DNA from: Phycisphaerales bacterium
Lineage (GTDB): Bacteria; Planctomycetota; Phycisphaerae; Phycisphaerales; UBA1924
Assembly: GCA_017642965.1 (NCBI GenBank)
Contig: JAEPOJ010000002.1
Span: 1 to 64,000, forward strand
Direction: 5' to 3'
Length of the DNA stretch: 64,000 nt
Made by a program: the position numbers and the translations under genes
Notes under the pieces: generated by a model
What the model saw: the letters and a program-made list of their open reading frames with translations, nothing else
Databases searched by the model: none
What the model was told of the DNA's origin: nothing
Shown here: in pieces, positions 33,301-40,233 of the stretch
Numbering within the stretch: the stretch's first letter is position 1
Layout: every line of letters begins with the position of its first letter

Positions 33301-34713
33301 ATGCCCCCCATCTCCCGCCGCCATTTCCTGAGCCGTTCCAGCTGCGTCGCCATGGGCTTCGCCGGGCTCTCTTCCTCGCTCGCGCGGGGCTCGACCGCCT
33401 CGCTGCTCTCCAAGCTTGCCGACGACGGCGGGATCGACCCCACCCTCGGGCTCGGGCCGCTGATTGAGGACCCGCGTGGGATCATCGCGCTGCCCGAGGG
33501 GTTCAGCTACACGCTCTTCTCGCGCACCGGCGAGCGGATGGACGACGGGCTGAGCGTGCCCGGCAAGCACGACGCGATGGGCGCGTTCCCCTACATCAAC
33601 GACGACGGCTCTGTTGACCCGGACCGCACCGTCCTGATCCGCAACCACGAGATCGAGGACGGGCACCGCACCACTGGCCCGTTCGTGCACGTGGACGACC
33701 TGCTCGGCTTCGACAAGGCCAAGCTCTACGACCCGGGCCACGGTCGCCCGTCACGCGGCGGCACCACCACCATGGTCTACAACACCAAGACGCACGAGCT
33801 TGAGGCGCACTGGATGTCGCTCGCGGGCACCGAGCGCAACTGCGCCGGCGGCATCACCCCCCGCAACACCTGGCTCACCTGCGAGGAGACCGCCAGCGTC
33901 AAGGGCGAGCGCTTCGAGCACGACCACGGCTACGTCTTCGAGGTCCCCGCGACGACCAGGCCCGCGCTCGCGGACCCCAGGCCCATCAGCGGCATGGGGC
34001 GCTTCATGCACGAGGCGTGCTGCACCGACCCGCGCACCGGTATCGTCTATCAGACCGAGGACCGCCACGACGGGCTCATCTACCGCTACGTCCCCAACGA
34101 CCCCGACGATCTGCACGCGGGCGGCAAGCTCCAGGCCCTTCGTGTGGACCACACGCCGAGTCTCGACACCCGCAACTGGGACGCCGACACCATCAAACCC
34201 GGCGAGCCCATGACCTGCTCGTGGATCACGCTCGACGAGGTGGACGCGCCCAAGGATGACCTGCGTTATCGCGGGTTCAACGCCGGCGCGGCGCGTTTCG
34301 CGCGGGGAGAGGGCATGTGGTGGGGCGACAACGCGGCCTACTTCGCCGCGACCACCGGCGGCAAGGGCTATCACGGGCAGCTGTGGCGCATCACGCCCGA
34401 CCCCAAATCGGGCGTGGATACGCTCGAGCTGTTCATCGAGCCGCGCGACCCGAGCGTGCTGCACCGGGCGGACAATATCTGTTTCTCGCCGTGGGGCGAC
34501 CTGATCGTGTGCGAGGACGAGAACGAGCCCCCCCGCATGATCGGCGTGACCATGAACGGCGAACTCTACGTCATCGGACGCAACGCGCGGAGCAACTCCG
34601 AGTTCGCGGGCGCCACCTTCAGCGCCGACGGCTCAACGCTGTTCGTCAATATCCAGAACCCGGGCTACACGCTGGCGATCAGCGGGCCGTGGGAGCGGAT
34701 CACGCCCGAGTGA
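33301..34713 (+). CDS. PhoX-like (DUF839) Tat-exported protein
   Basis: The 470-residue protein begins with a Tat signal (SRRHFLSRSSCVAMGFAGL). The body is the DUF839/PhoX beta-propeller type: GGTTTMVYNTKTHELE, the NCAGGITPRNTWLTCEET segment that in PhoX carries active-site Cys and Glu, GYVFEVP, and MGRFMHEACCTDP followed by VYQTEDR. PhoX enzymes are Ca/Fe-dependent periplasmic alkaline phosphatases induced by phosphate limitation. It lies 10 kb from the PhoB/PhoR pair, not in an operon with it. The longer frame beginning at 33259 would overlap the -10 box. Confidence 0.82.
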   Translation: MPPISRRHFLSRSSCVAMGFAGLSSSLARGSTASLLSKLADDGGIDPTLGLGPLIEDPRGIIALPEGFSYTLFSRTGERMDDGLSVPGKHDAMGAFPYINDDGSVDPDRTVLIRNHEIEDGHRTTGPFVHVDDLLGFDKAKLYDPGHGRPSRGGTTTMVYNTKTHELEAHWMSLAGTERNCAGGITPRNTWLTCEETASVKGERFEHDHGYVFEVPATTRPALADPRPISGMGRFMHEACCTDPRTGIVYQTEDRHDGLIYRYVPNDPDDLHAGGKLQALRVDHTPSLDTRNWDADTIKPGEPMTCSWITLDEVDAPKDDLRYRGFNAGAARFARGEGMWWGDNAAYFAATTGGKGYHGQLWRITPDPKSGVDTLELFIEPRDPSVLHRADNICFSPWGDLIVCEDENEPPRMIGVTMNGELYVIGRNARSNSEFAGATFSADGSTLFVNIQNPGYTLAISGPWERITPE

Positions 34714-34714
34714 A

Positions 34715-35530
34715 TCAGCCGCGCCGACGGCGAGCCGCAACCAGCCCGCCCATCGCGAGCACCATCGGCACGCCCGGCGCGGGGATACGGAACGCGACAC
34801 CACTCGTGGCGCCAATCGTCGCCCCCGAAACGCCCATGATCGAGCCGTAGAACTCTGTCTCACCCGTCACGGTGTCGAATGTGAAAAGGTCCGAGCGGTC
34901 ATCGAGGATGTAGAGCTGCCCGTCAAGTTCGAGGAAAGATGCAGGATCCAGATCGAGCTCGAAGCGATCGACCTGCGAGCCATCGGTGATGTCGGTCACG
35001 GTGACATGACCGCTCGACCAGTTGAGACCGAGCATGATGGTCGATGAGACCTGATACACATCGAGATACCCTACATCGTCCGTGGCATACCCGGAGAGCT
35101 CCTCATACTCGCCTGTGAACGGGTCATATGCAGCAAATGCCCTGTCTGTACCGGTTGGCACCGTGTACTCGAAGACGCTGAACCCAAGGCGATCGTCGAG
35201 GGTCCGCACAAGCCCGGACGCCTGCTGGATACCCGAGTCGTAGTGATCACTCAGGGTCATGATCGTGGTTTGCACCCCGGTCACCATGTTGTACTGGACA
35301 AGCTGGCCGGTGATATTGGCGAGCATCGTATCACCGCCGGTGAACAGGATTTCGTTGATCCCGATCTGACCATTCCTATCGATCTGAAAGATCTCGGTCG
35401 CCTGAAGTGTCTCGCCATTCACCGAATAGATCCGGGAATCTGCACCAGCGACATAAAAATCGGAAATCCCGGCGAGGGCCGTGCTGCTAAGAAAACAAGC
35501 AGTGAGAATCAGCTGAGTCATGCGCATCAT
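34715..35530 (-). CDS. Secreted protein with PEP-CTERM-like tail
   Basis: The 271-residue protein has a Sec signal (MMRMTQLILTACFLSSTALA), then a beta-propeller-like body made of short repeats (IYSVNGETLQATEIFQID, QLYILDDRSDLFTFDT), suggesting a DUF4394- or quinoprotein-like fold. The C-terminus PAPGVPMVLAMGGLVAARRR is a Pro-rich motif, a hydrophobic helix and an arginine cluster, a PEP-CTERM-type sorting tail. It is convergent with the PhoX-like gene with only 1 bp between them. GC content is lower than its neighbours. A GGGAG site precedes the ATG. Confidence 0.7.
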   Translation of the reverse strand: MMRMTQLILTACFLSSTALAGISDFYVAGADSRIYSVNGETLQATEIFQIDRNGQIGINEILFTGGDTMLANITGQLVQYNMVTGVQTTIMTLSDHYDSGIQQASGLVRTLDDRLGFSVFEYTVPTGTDRAFAAYDPFTGEYEELSGYATDDVGYLDVYQVSSTIMLGLNWSSGHVTVTDITDGSQVDRFELDLDPASFLELDGQLYILDDRSDLFTFDTVTGETEFYGSIMGVSGATIGATSGVAFRIPAPGVPMVLAMGGLVAARRRRG

Positions 35531-35611
35531 ATTTCTCCCTTATTGATAGTGAAATCCAGTATGGACCCATTCGATTTGATTCACGGCGTGGTTCCATGTT
35601 CGCATTCATTA

Positions 35612-36166
35612 TCACGACTCCCCCACCCACATCGCCATGATCACCTCATCGTCGTAGGAGCCGTCGAGCTGCCGGAGCCCGCGGACCTTCACGCCCTCCT
35701 CGACGAAGCCCGCACGCGTGTACATCCGCCGAGCCGTTATGTTCCGGGCAAGCACGGTCAGGTCCAGGCGTTCGACCGTCGGGTGCGCGCGCATCTCCTC
35801 GATCGCCCGTGTCAGCAACGCCGTTCCCAGACCCAAGCCCTGGTGACTCGGCAGCACGCCCATCCCCAGGTCCGCCGTGTGCGCAAGCTTCTTGCGGACC
35901 GCGAATCGGAAGCTCGCGTTGCCCACGACATCGCCCGTCTCCGGATCGATCGCCACCAGCGAGTAGAACTGCCCCTTCGGGATCATCTCGATGTGCGACT
36001 GGATCCGCTCAATCGGCGGCAGATCCTCGGCGCACGTCAGGATCATGTCGGTCGAGCGTCCGAGGGCGCAGATGTACGCGTGCACCCGCTGCGCATCGCC
36101 CTGGCGCGAGTGACGCACGGTCACGCTGCGCCCGTCACGCAGCGCGAGGCGCTGCTCTTCGCTCAC
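35612..36166 (-). CDS. GNAT-family N-acetyltransferase
   Basis: The 184-residue protein has the acetyl-CoA loop VLPSHQGLGLGTALLTRAI, preceded by the beta4 strand AHTADLGMGV and followed by LDLTVLARNITARRMYTRAG, the RimI/RimJ-like pattern in which the Asn and Tyr contact the cofactor. The acceptor substrate is unknown. The start is GTG at 36166, whose GTGA overlaps the stop of the upstream AhpD-like gene by 4 nt; a longer frame from 36193 would run into that gene. Confidence 0.83.
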   Translation of the reverse strand: MSEEQRLALRDGRSVTVRHSRQGDAQRVHAYICALGRSTDMILTCAEDLPPIERIQSHIEMIPKGQFYSLVAIDPETGDVVGNASFRFAVRKKLAHTADLGMGVLPSHQGLGLGTALLTRAIEEMRAHPTVERLDLTVLARNITARRMYTRAGFVEEGVKVRGLRQLDGSYDDEVIMAMWVGES

Positions 36167-36543
36167 GACGCACCATCCTGCTGCGCCCTGCACTCATCGA
36201 GGAACGCCACCGCCCGGCGCAGGTGCGGGATCACGATCGATCCGCCAACCACCAGCGCGATGTCGAACGTCTCGAACAGCTCCTCGTCGCTCGCGCCCGC
36301 CTGCACGCACTGGTCGATGTGGTACGCGATGCAATCGTCACACCGCAGCACCATCGAGGCGGACAGCCCGAGCAGCTCCTTGGTCTTCGCATCGAGCTCG
36401 CCCGGCTCGTACGTCTTGGTATCGAGTGTGAAGAACCGCTTCGTGATCGTCGTGCCGCGCGCTAAGATTCTGTCATTCAGGTCCGACCTGAACTCCTGAA
36501 AATCCTTGTACGAACGTGCTTTATGCGATCCGCTCTCGCTCAT
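36163..36543 (-). CDS. AhpD-like/carboxymuconolactone decarboxylase family protein
   Basis: The 126-residue helical protein has the CMD/AhpD block LSASMVLRCDDCIAYHIDQC with the redox CxxC and the following His, then AGASDEELFETFDIALVVGG. AhpD-type proteins are alkylhydroperoxidases that relieve oxidative stress. It is the first gene of a coupled pair with the GNAT acetyltransferase. The frame runs back to 36636, but ATG 36543 matches the family length. Confidence 0.83.
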   Translation of the reverse strand: MSESGSHKARSYKDFQEFRSDLNDRILARGTTITKRFFTLDTKTYEPGELDAKTKELLGLSASMVLRCDDCIAYHIDQCVQAGASDEELFETFDIALVVGGSIVIPHLRRAVAFLDECRAQQDGAS

Positions 36544-36660
36544 GGTTATCACCGCCTGTCCACAGGGTTGCGTGCGTCGGCAATCATGTGCCGACGCACT
36601 GATTATCGCGTCAACAAACCCACACCGCACACCCAACGCGGCAGATTCAGGAGATCAACC

Positions 36661-36912
36661 ATGAACCGCACGATCACACGCACCGCCATCGTCGCCGCCT
36701 CGTCCGCCCTTCTCGCCCTCGGCGCGTGCTCCAGCACCCAGGAATGCTGCAGCAGCGAGGGCAAGACCACCATCACTCAGGCCGAGAAGATGTACGGTGA
36801 GCCTTCCAAGGTCCGCTACGGCGCCGACGGCTCCGAGACCTGGACGTGGGAAGACAAGGGCATGAGCATCACCTTCAAGGACGGCGTCGCGCTCGGCACC
36901 CACCAACACTGA
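36661..36912 (+). CDS. Small lipoprotein, BamE/OmlA-like
   Basis: The 83-residue protein has a signal peptide and lipobox (LLALGAC), then Cys-rich SSTQECCSSEG and a compact domain: YGEPSKVRYGADGSETWTW followed by ITFKDGVAL. This GxP...DGxExWxW...FxDGV pattern is that of the SmpA/OmlA/BamE fold. The gene at 37368 encodes a longer homologue. GGAGA lies 7 nt before the ATG and a strong terminator follows. Confidence 0.7.
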   Translation: MNRTITRTAIVAASSALLALGACSSTQECCSSEGKTTITQAEKMYGEPSKVRYGADGSETWTWEDKGMSITFKDGVALGTHQH

Positions 36913-36963
36913 ACCAACGCACCGAAAGGCATGAGACGCTGCGTACTCCCGCGGCTCATCCAC

Positions 36964-37002
36964 AACGCGCCGACATTCCCTCCCGTGTCGGCGCGTTTTT
37001 TC
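36964..37002 (+). terminator. Terminator after the first BamE-like lipoprotein
   Basis: A perfect 12-bp stem (AACGCGCCGACA paired with TGTCGGCGCGTT) is followed by a run of seven T. Confidence 0.85.
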
Positions 37003-37087
37003 TGCGCCCCATTCCTGCGCTTTGATGTCAGTGCACACCAACCCCGGTCGGTACCCATGCACAAAACCATACCGAAAGGAACGCACG

Positions 37088-37291
37088 ATGCGAAAGCACC
37101 GAAACAAATCGTTGCTGCTGATTCTCTGCGCACTCCCCATCGCCCTGAGTGGCTGCGGGATCCGATACGCTGTCCATGAGCACAGGCACGGCTACCACCG
37201 CCCGCCGCCGCCCCCGCCGCGCTACGGTCACCACCACCACGGGCATCATCACGGGCACCCGCCGGGGTGCGGCTGCCGGCGCTGCCGCTGA
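37088..37291 (+). CDS. Very small His/Pro-rich lipoprotein
   Basis: The 67-residue protein has a lipobox (PIALSGC), then a histidine-rich region (HEHRHGYH, a run of Pro, and GHHHHGHHHGH) and ends PPGCGCRRCR. The composition suggests metal (Ni, Zn or Cu) binding at the cell surface, but this is inferred from composition alone. An AAGGAAC site lies 6 nt before the ATG. Confidence 0.6.
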   Translation: MRKHRNKSLLLILCALPIALSGCGIRYAVHEHRHGYHRPPPPPPRYGHHHHGHHHGHPPGCGCRRCR

Positions 37292-37367
37292 CCGCTGCAA
37301 CCCGGGGCCGCGAATCCCAATACACTGACTCACGAAGCGAAACCCACGATACTGAGAGGCTCAACCC

Positions 37368-37733
37368 ATGCACCGTACCCGAACCGCCGCACTCGTCGCC
37401 GCCGCTGTCCTTGCACCCATGACCATGACCGGGTGCCTCGTCAGCTCGTCACGTGCGAACAAGATCGAGGGCGCGTACGTCCAGCCCGGCGCGGTCTCAC
37501 GTGTCCAGGTCAACGAGACCACCACGACCGAGACCGAGGAGATCATGGGCCAGCCCTCGTTCCGCAAGACCAACGACGACGGCACCGAAACCTGGACATG
37601 GCACTGGACCGAGACACGCGGCGAGAGCGGGGCCGTGCTCCTCATCTTCGCCGGCAACAGCAAGAAAACCGTCAGCGAATCGGTCCACGTCAAGTTCAAA
37701 GACGGCGTCGCCATCAAGAAGTGGCGCGACTGA
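37368..37733 (+). CDS. Small lipoprotein, BamE/OmlA-like (paralogue)
   Basis: The 121-residue protein has a lipobox (MTMTGC) and a domain MGQPSFRKTNDDGTETWTWH followed, after a hydrophobic insertion (AVLLIFAG), by VHVKFKDGVAIKKW. It is clearly homologous to the protein at 36661 (shared GxPS, DGxETWTW and FKDGVA). A GAGAGG precedes the ATG. A palindromic repeat begins 8 nt past the stop. Confidence 0.7.
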   Translation: MHRTRTAALVAAAVLAPMTMTGCLVSSSRANKIEGAYVQPGAVSRVQVNETTTTETEEIMGQPSFRKTNDDGTETWTWHWTETRGESGAVLLIFAGNSKKTVSESVHVKFKDGVAIKKWRD

Positions 37734-37741
37734 CCCCGTCA

Positions 37742-37833
37742 GGGTGCCACTACTCGCCGCGAAGCGGCGCAGTAGTGCTCTTATACCGCACTCGAAGACA
37801 CTACTGCGCCGAAGACGGCGAGTAGTGGCACCC
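37742..37833. repeat. Palindromic repeat family A, copy 1
   Basis: The 92-nt element begins GGGTGCCACTACTCGCCG and ends with its near reverse complement CGGCGAGTAGTGGCACCC. Inner arms GGCGCAGTAGTG and CACTACTGCGCC are also inverted, so the element can fold as nested hairpins. A second copy is at 40114-40204. Confidence 0.85.
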
Positions 37834-37841
37834 AGATACGA

Positions 37842-39233
37842 TCATTCCCCGATCAACCCCTCGATCAACGCCTCAAACCGCTCGCGTTGCGAGGTGTACG
37901 CCTCGCCCGTCGCCGGCCCAGAGAACCCGGAGTACACGGCCTGCACCTCGTTGCGCTCGTTGAGGAAGATCAGCGTCGGGTAGGAGCGGACCTTGTCAAG
38001 GAACCCCAGCGTCTCGGTGGCCTTCGCCTTATCGCTCAGACCCGCAATGAGGACCTCCCAGTCGCTGCCGATGTGCTCGTGATGCCGTTGGACCTGCTGC
38101 GATGAACGCTCGAAGTCCTCCGTCACCTCGAACGCGAGCCCGACGATGCCCAGGTCGTCGCCGTACTTCTCTTTGAGCGAAACCAACTCACGCCCCGCGT
38201 CGGAGCAGTTCGGGCACCACGTCCCAAAGATCTCCAGCACCCGCGCCTTGGCGTTGGTTTCATCGAGCGCATCGAGCACGCGGGTTGGGTTGCCGTAGAT
38301 GTCCTTGAACACCGCGTCCGCGAGCGCCTGCTCGTCGGCGATCGTCGTCTGCTCGAACGCGTCGGGGAGGGTCGCGTCGTCATCGCGGACAGCCGTCCAC
38401 TTCTCGTGGTGCCAGTTGCCGGACCAGAAGTCGCCCTTGATTGAACCATCGCCTTGCATCTCCGCGTGGAAGAGGAAGGCGTGGGCGCCGTCGAAGGTGG
38501 AGAGACGAAGGTACGGTCCATCGACCCGGCCTTCAAGGAACCGGTAATCGCCTGTTGTGGTCAGGAACGTGCCCGTAGCGAGCTGGTTCTCATCGACCTC
38601 GAAGACCCCGATCGCCGGCTCGTCGGAGGACTCGAACTCGACGCGCCAGCGGCCCGAAAAATCGACCTCAACATCAGCATCTAAACCATATCCGCTTGGC
38701 ATCGGTTCAAACCGCGCCGCGGTGTACTTGTCTCCGTCACGACCAACCTGTGTGACGATGACCGGAAGCTCATAGACCTTGTCGCCCCTCTGCTTCTTCC
38801 ACGCACCCTCATAGCGCTGAATAGGTTCCTCCTGAAGGTCATGTCCAGACCAGTGCGACCACTGAAGTACCGACCCATATGCGTCAAAGGGAACAACTTG
38901 AGTGATGCGCGTTCTCCGCGTGAATCGTCCAAGTATATCTCGACGGTCACGATCCTCTGTGCCGAACTTTTCACGTGTGGTATGCTCTGGCTTCTTGCGG
39001 ACAGGGATTCGTTCTTCTCCGTTCTTGATGACGAGGAATGACTTAAACTCACTGGGTGTGCCCACCTCCCCGAAGATACTTCCCTCAACATCACCAAACA
39101 TGATAAAAGGGAGCGCACCGCCGGGTGTCATGATTTCCACCCGATAGACCGGCACGCTGATGTCATCAGCGTGCGCCGAGCTTGTCATGAGAGAGAGCCA
39201 AAGCACAATGACTGCGGAGAGTGTCAACTTCAT
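37842..39233 (-). CDS. TlpA-like thioredoxin-fold secreted protein
   Basis: The 463-residue protein has a Sec signal peptide (to about SAHA), a long N-terminal region without a recognised domain (~24-310), and a C-terminal TlpA/ResA-like domain with redox motif GTWCPNC (Cys340 and Cys343) and cis-Pro in VRSYPTLIF. It should act as a periplasmic thiol-disulfide reductant or electron carrier. The N-terminal half has lower GC than the C-terminal domain, suggesting a fusion. A TATACT box 6 nt before the ATG predicts a leaderless transcript. Confidence 0.82.
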   Translation of the reverse strand: MKLTLSAVIVLWLSLMTSSAHADDISVPVYRVEIMTPGGALPFIMFGDVEGSIFGEVGTPSEFKSFLVIKNGEERIPVRKKPEHTTREKFGTEDRDRRDILGRFTRRTRITQVVPFDAYGSVLQWSHWSGHDLQEEPIQRYEGAWKKQRGDKVYELPVIVTQVGRDGDKYTAARFEPMPSGYGLDADVEVDFSGRWRVEFESSDEPAIGVFEVDENQLATGTFLTTTGDYRFLEGRVDGPYLRLSTFDGAHAFLFHAEMQGDGSIKGDFWSGNWHHEKWTAVRDDDATLPDAFEQTTIADEQALADAVFKDIYGNPTRVLDALDETNAKARVLEIFGTWCPNCSDAGRELVSLKEKYGDDLGIVGLAFEVTEDFERSSQQVQRHHEHIGSDWEVLIAGLSDKAKATETLGFLDKVRSYPTLIFLNERNEVQAVYSGFSGPATGEAYTSQRERFEALIEGLIGE

Positions 39234-39239
39234 CCACAG

Positions 39240-39245
39240 AGTATA
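39240..39245 (-). promoter_or_regulatory. Putative leaderless -10 box of the TlpA-like gene
   Basis: TATACT, 5 of 6 matches to consensus, is followed by 6 nt and the ATG at 39233. This is the best example of the leaderless arrangement in the window. Confidence 0.55.
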
Positions 39246-39278
39246 ACCTGCATCAACTGTACTACTGTAACGACGCCG

Positions 39279-39944
39279 TCACACCTTCATCCCCACCGCC
39301 ACACCCTCCCGGATCGGCACGCAGAACGCATCGAAGTCCTGATCCCGCGTGATCAGGTCGTTCAGCGCTGCCGCGCCGTCGCGATCGAGGTTGTGCCCAT
39401 CGGGATCGTCGATCCACCAGTCGCCCCCGCCCAGCGCGTTGTCCGCGATCAGCAAACCGCCCTTTCGCAGCAGGCGCTTGCTCGCGGGGAAGTAGTCAGG
39501 GTACTCGCTCTTGATCGCATCGAGGAACACCGCGTCCACCGATCCATCGCCCAGATCGCTCAGCAGGTGCGGGAGCGCATCGAGCCCCGTCTCCTCAATC
39601 ACCGTCACCTTGTGCGCGATGCCGGCCCGCTCGAAGCCCTCGCGGGCGATCCGGGCGTGCAACTCGTTGGGTTCGATCGCATAGACCATGCCGTCGTCCG
39701 GCAGGGCGCGGGCCATCCACGTCGTCGAGTACCCGGCCAGCGTCCCCACCTCGACGACGGTTTTCGCATCGATCATCCGCAGCAAGACCCGCAGCATCCG
39801 ACCCACGCTCGCCGAAACCGCGATGCTCGGCACGCCGTTCTCGATCGCCCCGGGCATGAGATCGATCAGGTGCTGATCCTCCTGCCCAAACACGGCATCG
39901 AGGTACTCGGAGGTGTTGTTCCAACGCTGTGGTGTCATATCCAT
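39279..39944 (-). CDS. O-methyltransferase (COMT/CCoAOMT type)
   Basis: The 221-residue SAM-dependent enzyme has motif I VVEVGTLAGYSTTWMARAL, the acidic motif MVYAIEPNE, and the divalent-metal site DAVFLDAIKSEYPDYF with ADNALGGGDW, as in cation-dependent O-methyltransferases. The acceptor is unknown. A TATCCT box lies 6 nt before the ATG. Confidence 0.87.
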   Translation of the reverse strand: MDMTPQRWNNTSEYLDAVFGQEDQHLIDLMPGAIENGVPSIAVSASVGRMLRVLLRMIDAKTVVEVGTLAGYSTTWMARALPDDGMVYAIEPNELHARIAREGFERAGIAHKVTVIEETGLDALPHLLSDLGDGSVDAVFLDAIKSEYPDYFPASKRLLRKGGLLIADNALGGGDWWIDDPDGHNLDRDGAAALNDLITRDQDFDAFCVPIREGVAVGMKV

Positions 39945-39950
39945 GCATCA

Positions 39951-39956
39951 AGGATA
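39951..39956 (-). promoter_or_regulatory. Putative leaderless -10 box of the O-methyltransferase gene
   Basis: TATCCT is followed by 6 nt and the ATG at 39944. Confidence 0.5.
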
Positions 39957-39971
39957 GCCAGTCGCACGCGG

Positions 39972-40100
39972 CCTCCCCCGCACCTGCGAGGGAGGCGGGT
40001 CCGCCGAAGGCGGAGTCGGAGGGGGCGATTACACAAGAAATGTCCAAAGACCCCCTCCGTCACACTTCGCGTGACACCTCCCCCGGAAGTCCGGGGGAGG
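39972..40100. repeat. Intergenic palindromic repeat, family B
   Basis: The element has the order CCTCCCCCGCACCTGCGAGG, GGGTCCGCCGAAGGCGGAG, GACCCCCTCCGTCAC, CACTTCGCGTG and CCTCCCCCGGAAGTCCGGGG. The same modules in the same order occur at 6112-6300. It lies between divergent genes and directly abuts a family A element. Confidence 0.8.
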
Positions 40101-40113
40101 CCGCAATCTCTCT

Positions 40114-40204
40114 GGGTGCCACTACTCGCGGCGCAGCCGCGCAGTAGTGTCTTGAGGAGTACGGAAGTGCACGACTGCGCCGAAGACGGCGAGTAGTGGC
40201 ACCC
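40114..40204. repeat. Palindromic repeat family A, copy 2
   Basis: The 91-nt element has the same ends as copy 1 (GGGTGCCACTACTCGC and GCGAGTAGTGGCACCC) and the shared GACTGCGCCGAAGACGGCG segment. The central spacer differs. It ends 18 nt before the ribBA -10 box. Confidence 0.85.
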
Positions 40205-40222
40205 AGGTCAGAAGAACTCCCC

Positions 40223-40228
40223 TACCAT
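40223..40228 (+). promoter_or_regulatory. Putative leaderless -10 box of ribBA
   Basis: TACCAT ends 5 nt before the ATG at 40234. The upstream DNA is the family A repeat, so any -35 contact would fall at the repeat end. Confidence 0.45.
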
Positions 40229-40233
40229 CCCCC

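Noticed and set aside
31792-33741. A 649-codon open frame antisense to mgtE and the PhoX-like gene
   Set aside because: It has low-complexity Arg/His/Asp/Glu composition and spans two well-recognised genes on the other strand.
37742-40204. Repeat family A as insertion-sequence ends (composite transposon)
   Set aside because: The genes between the copies are ordinary (TlpA-like, O-methyltransferase) and no transposase is present; both copies are complete palindromes rather than simple terminal repeats.
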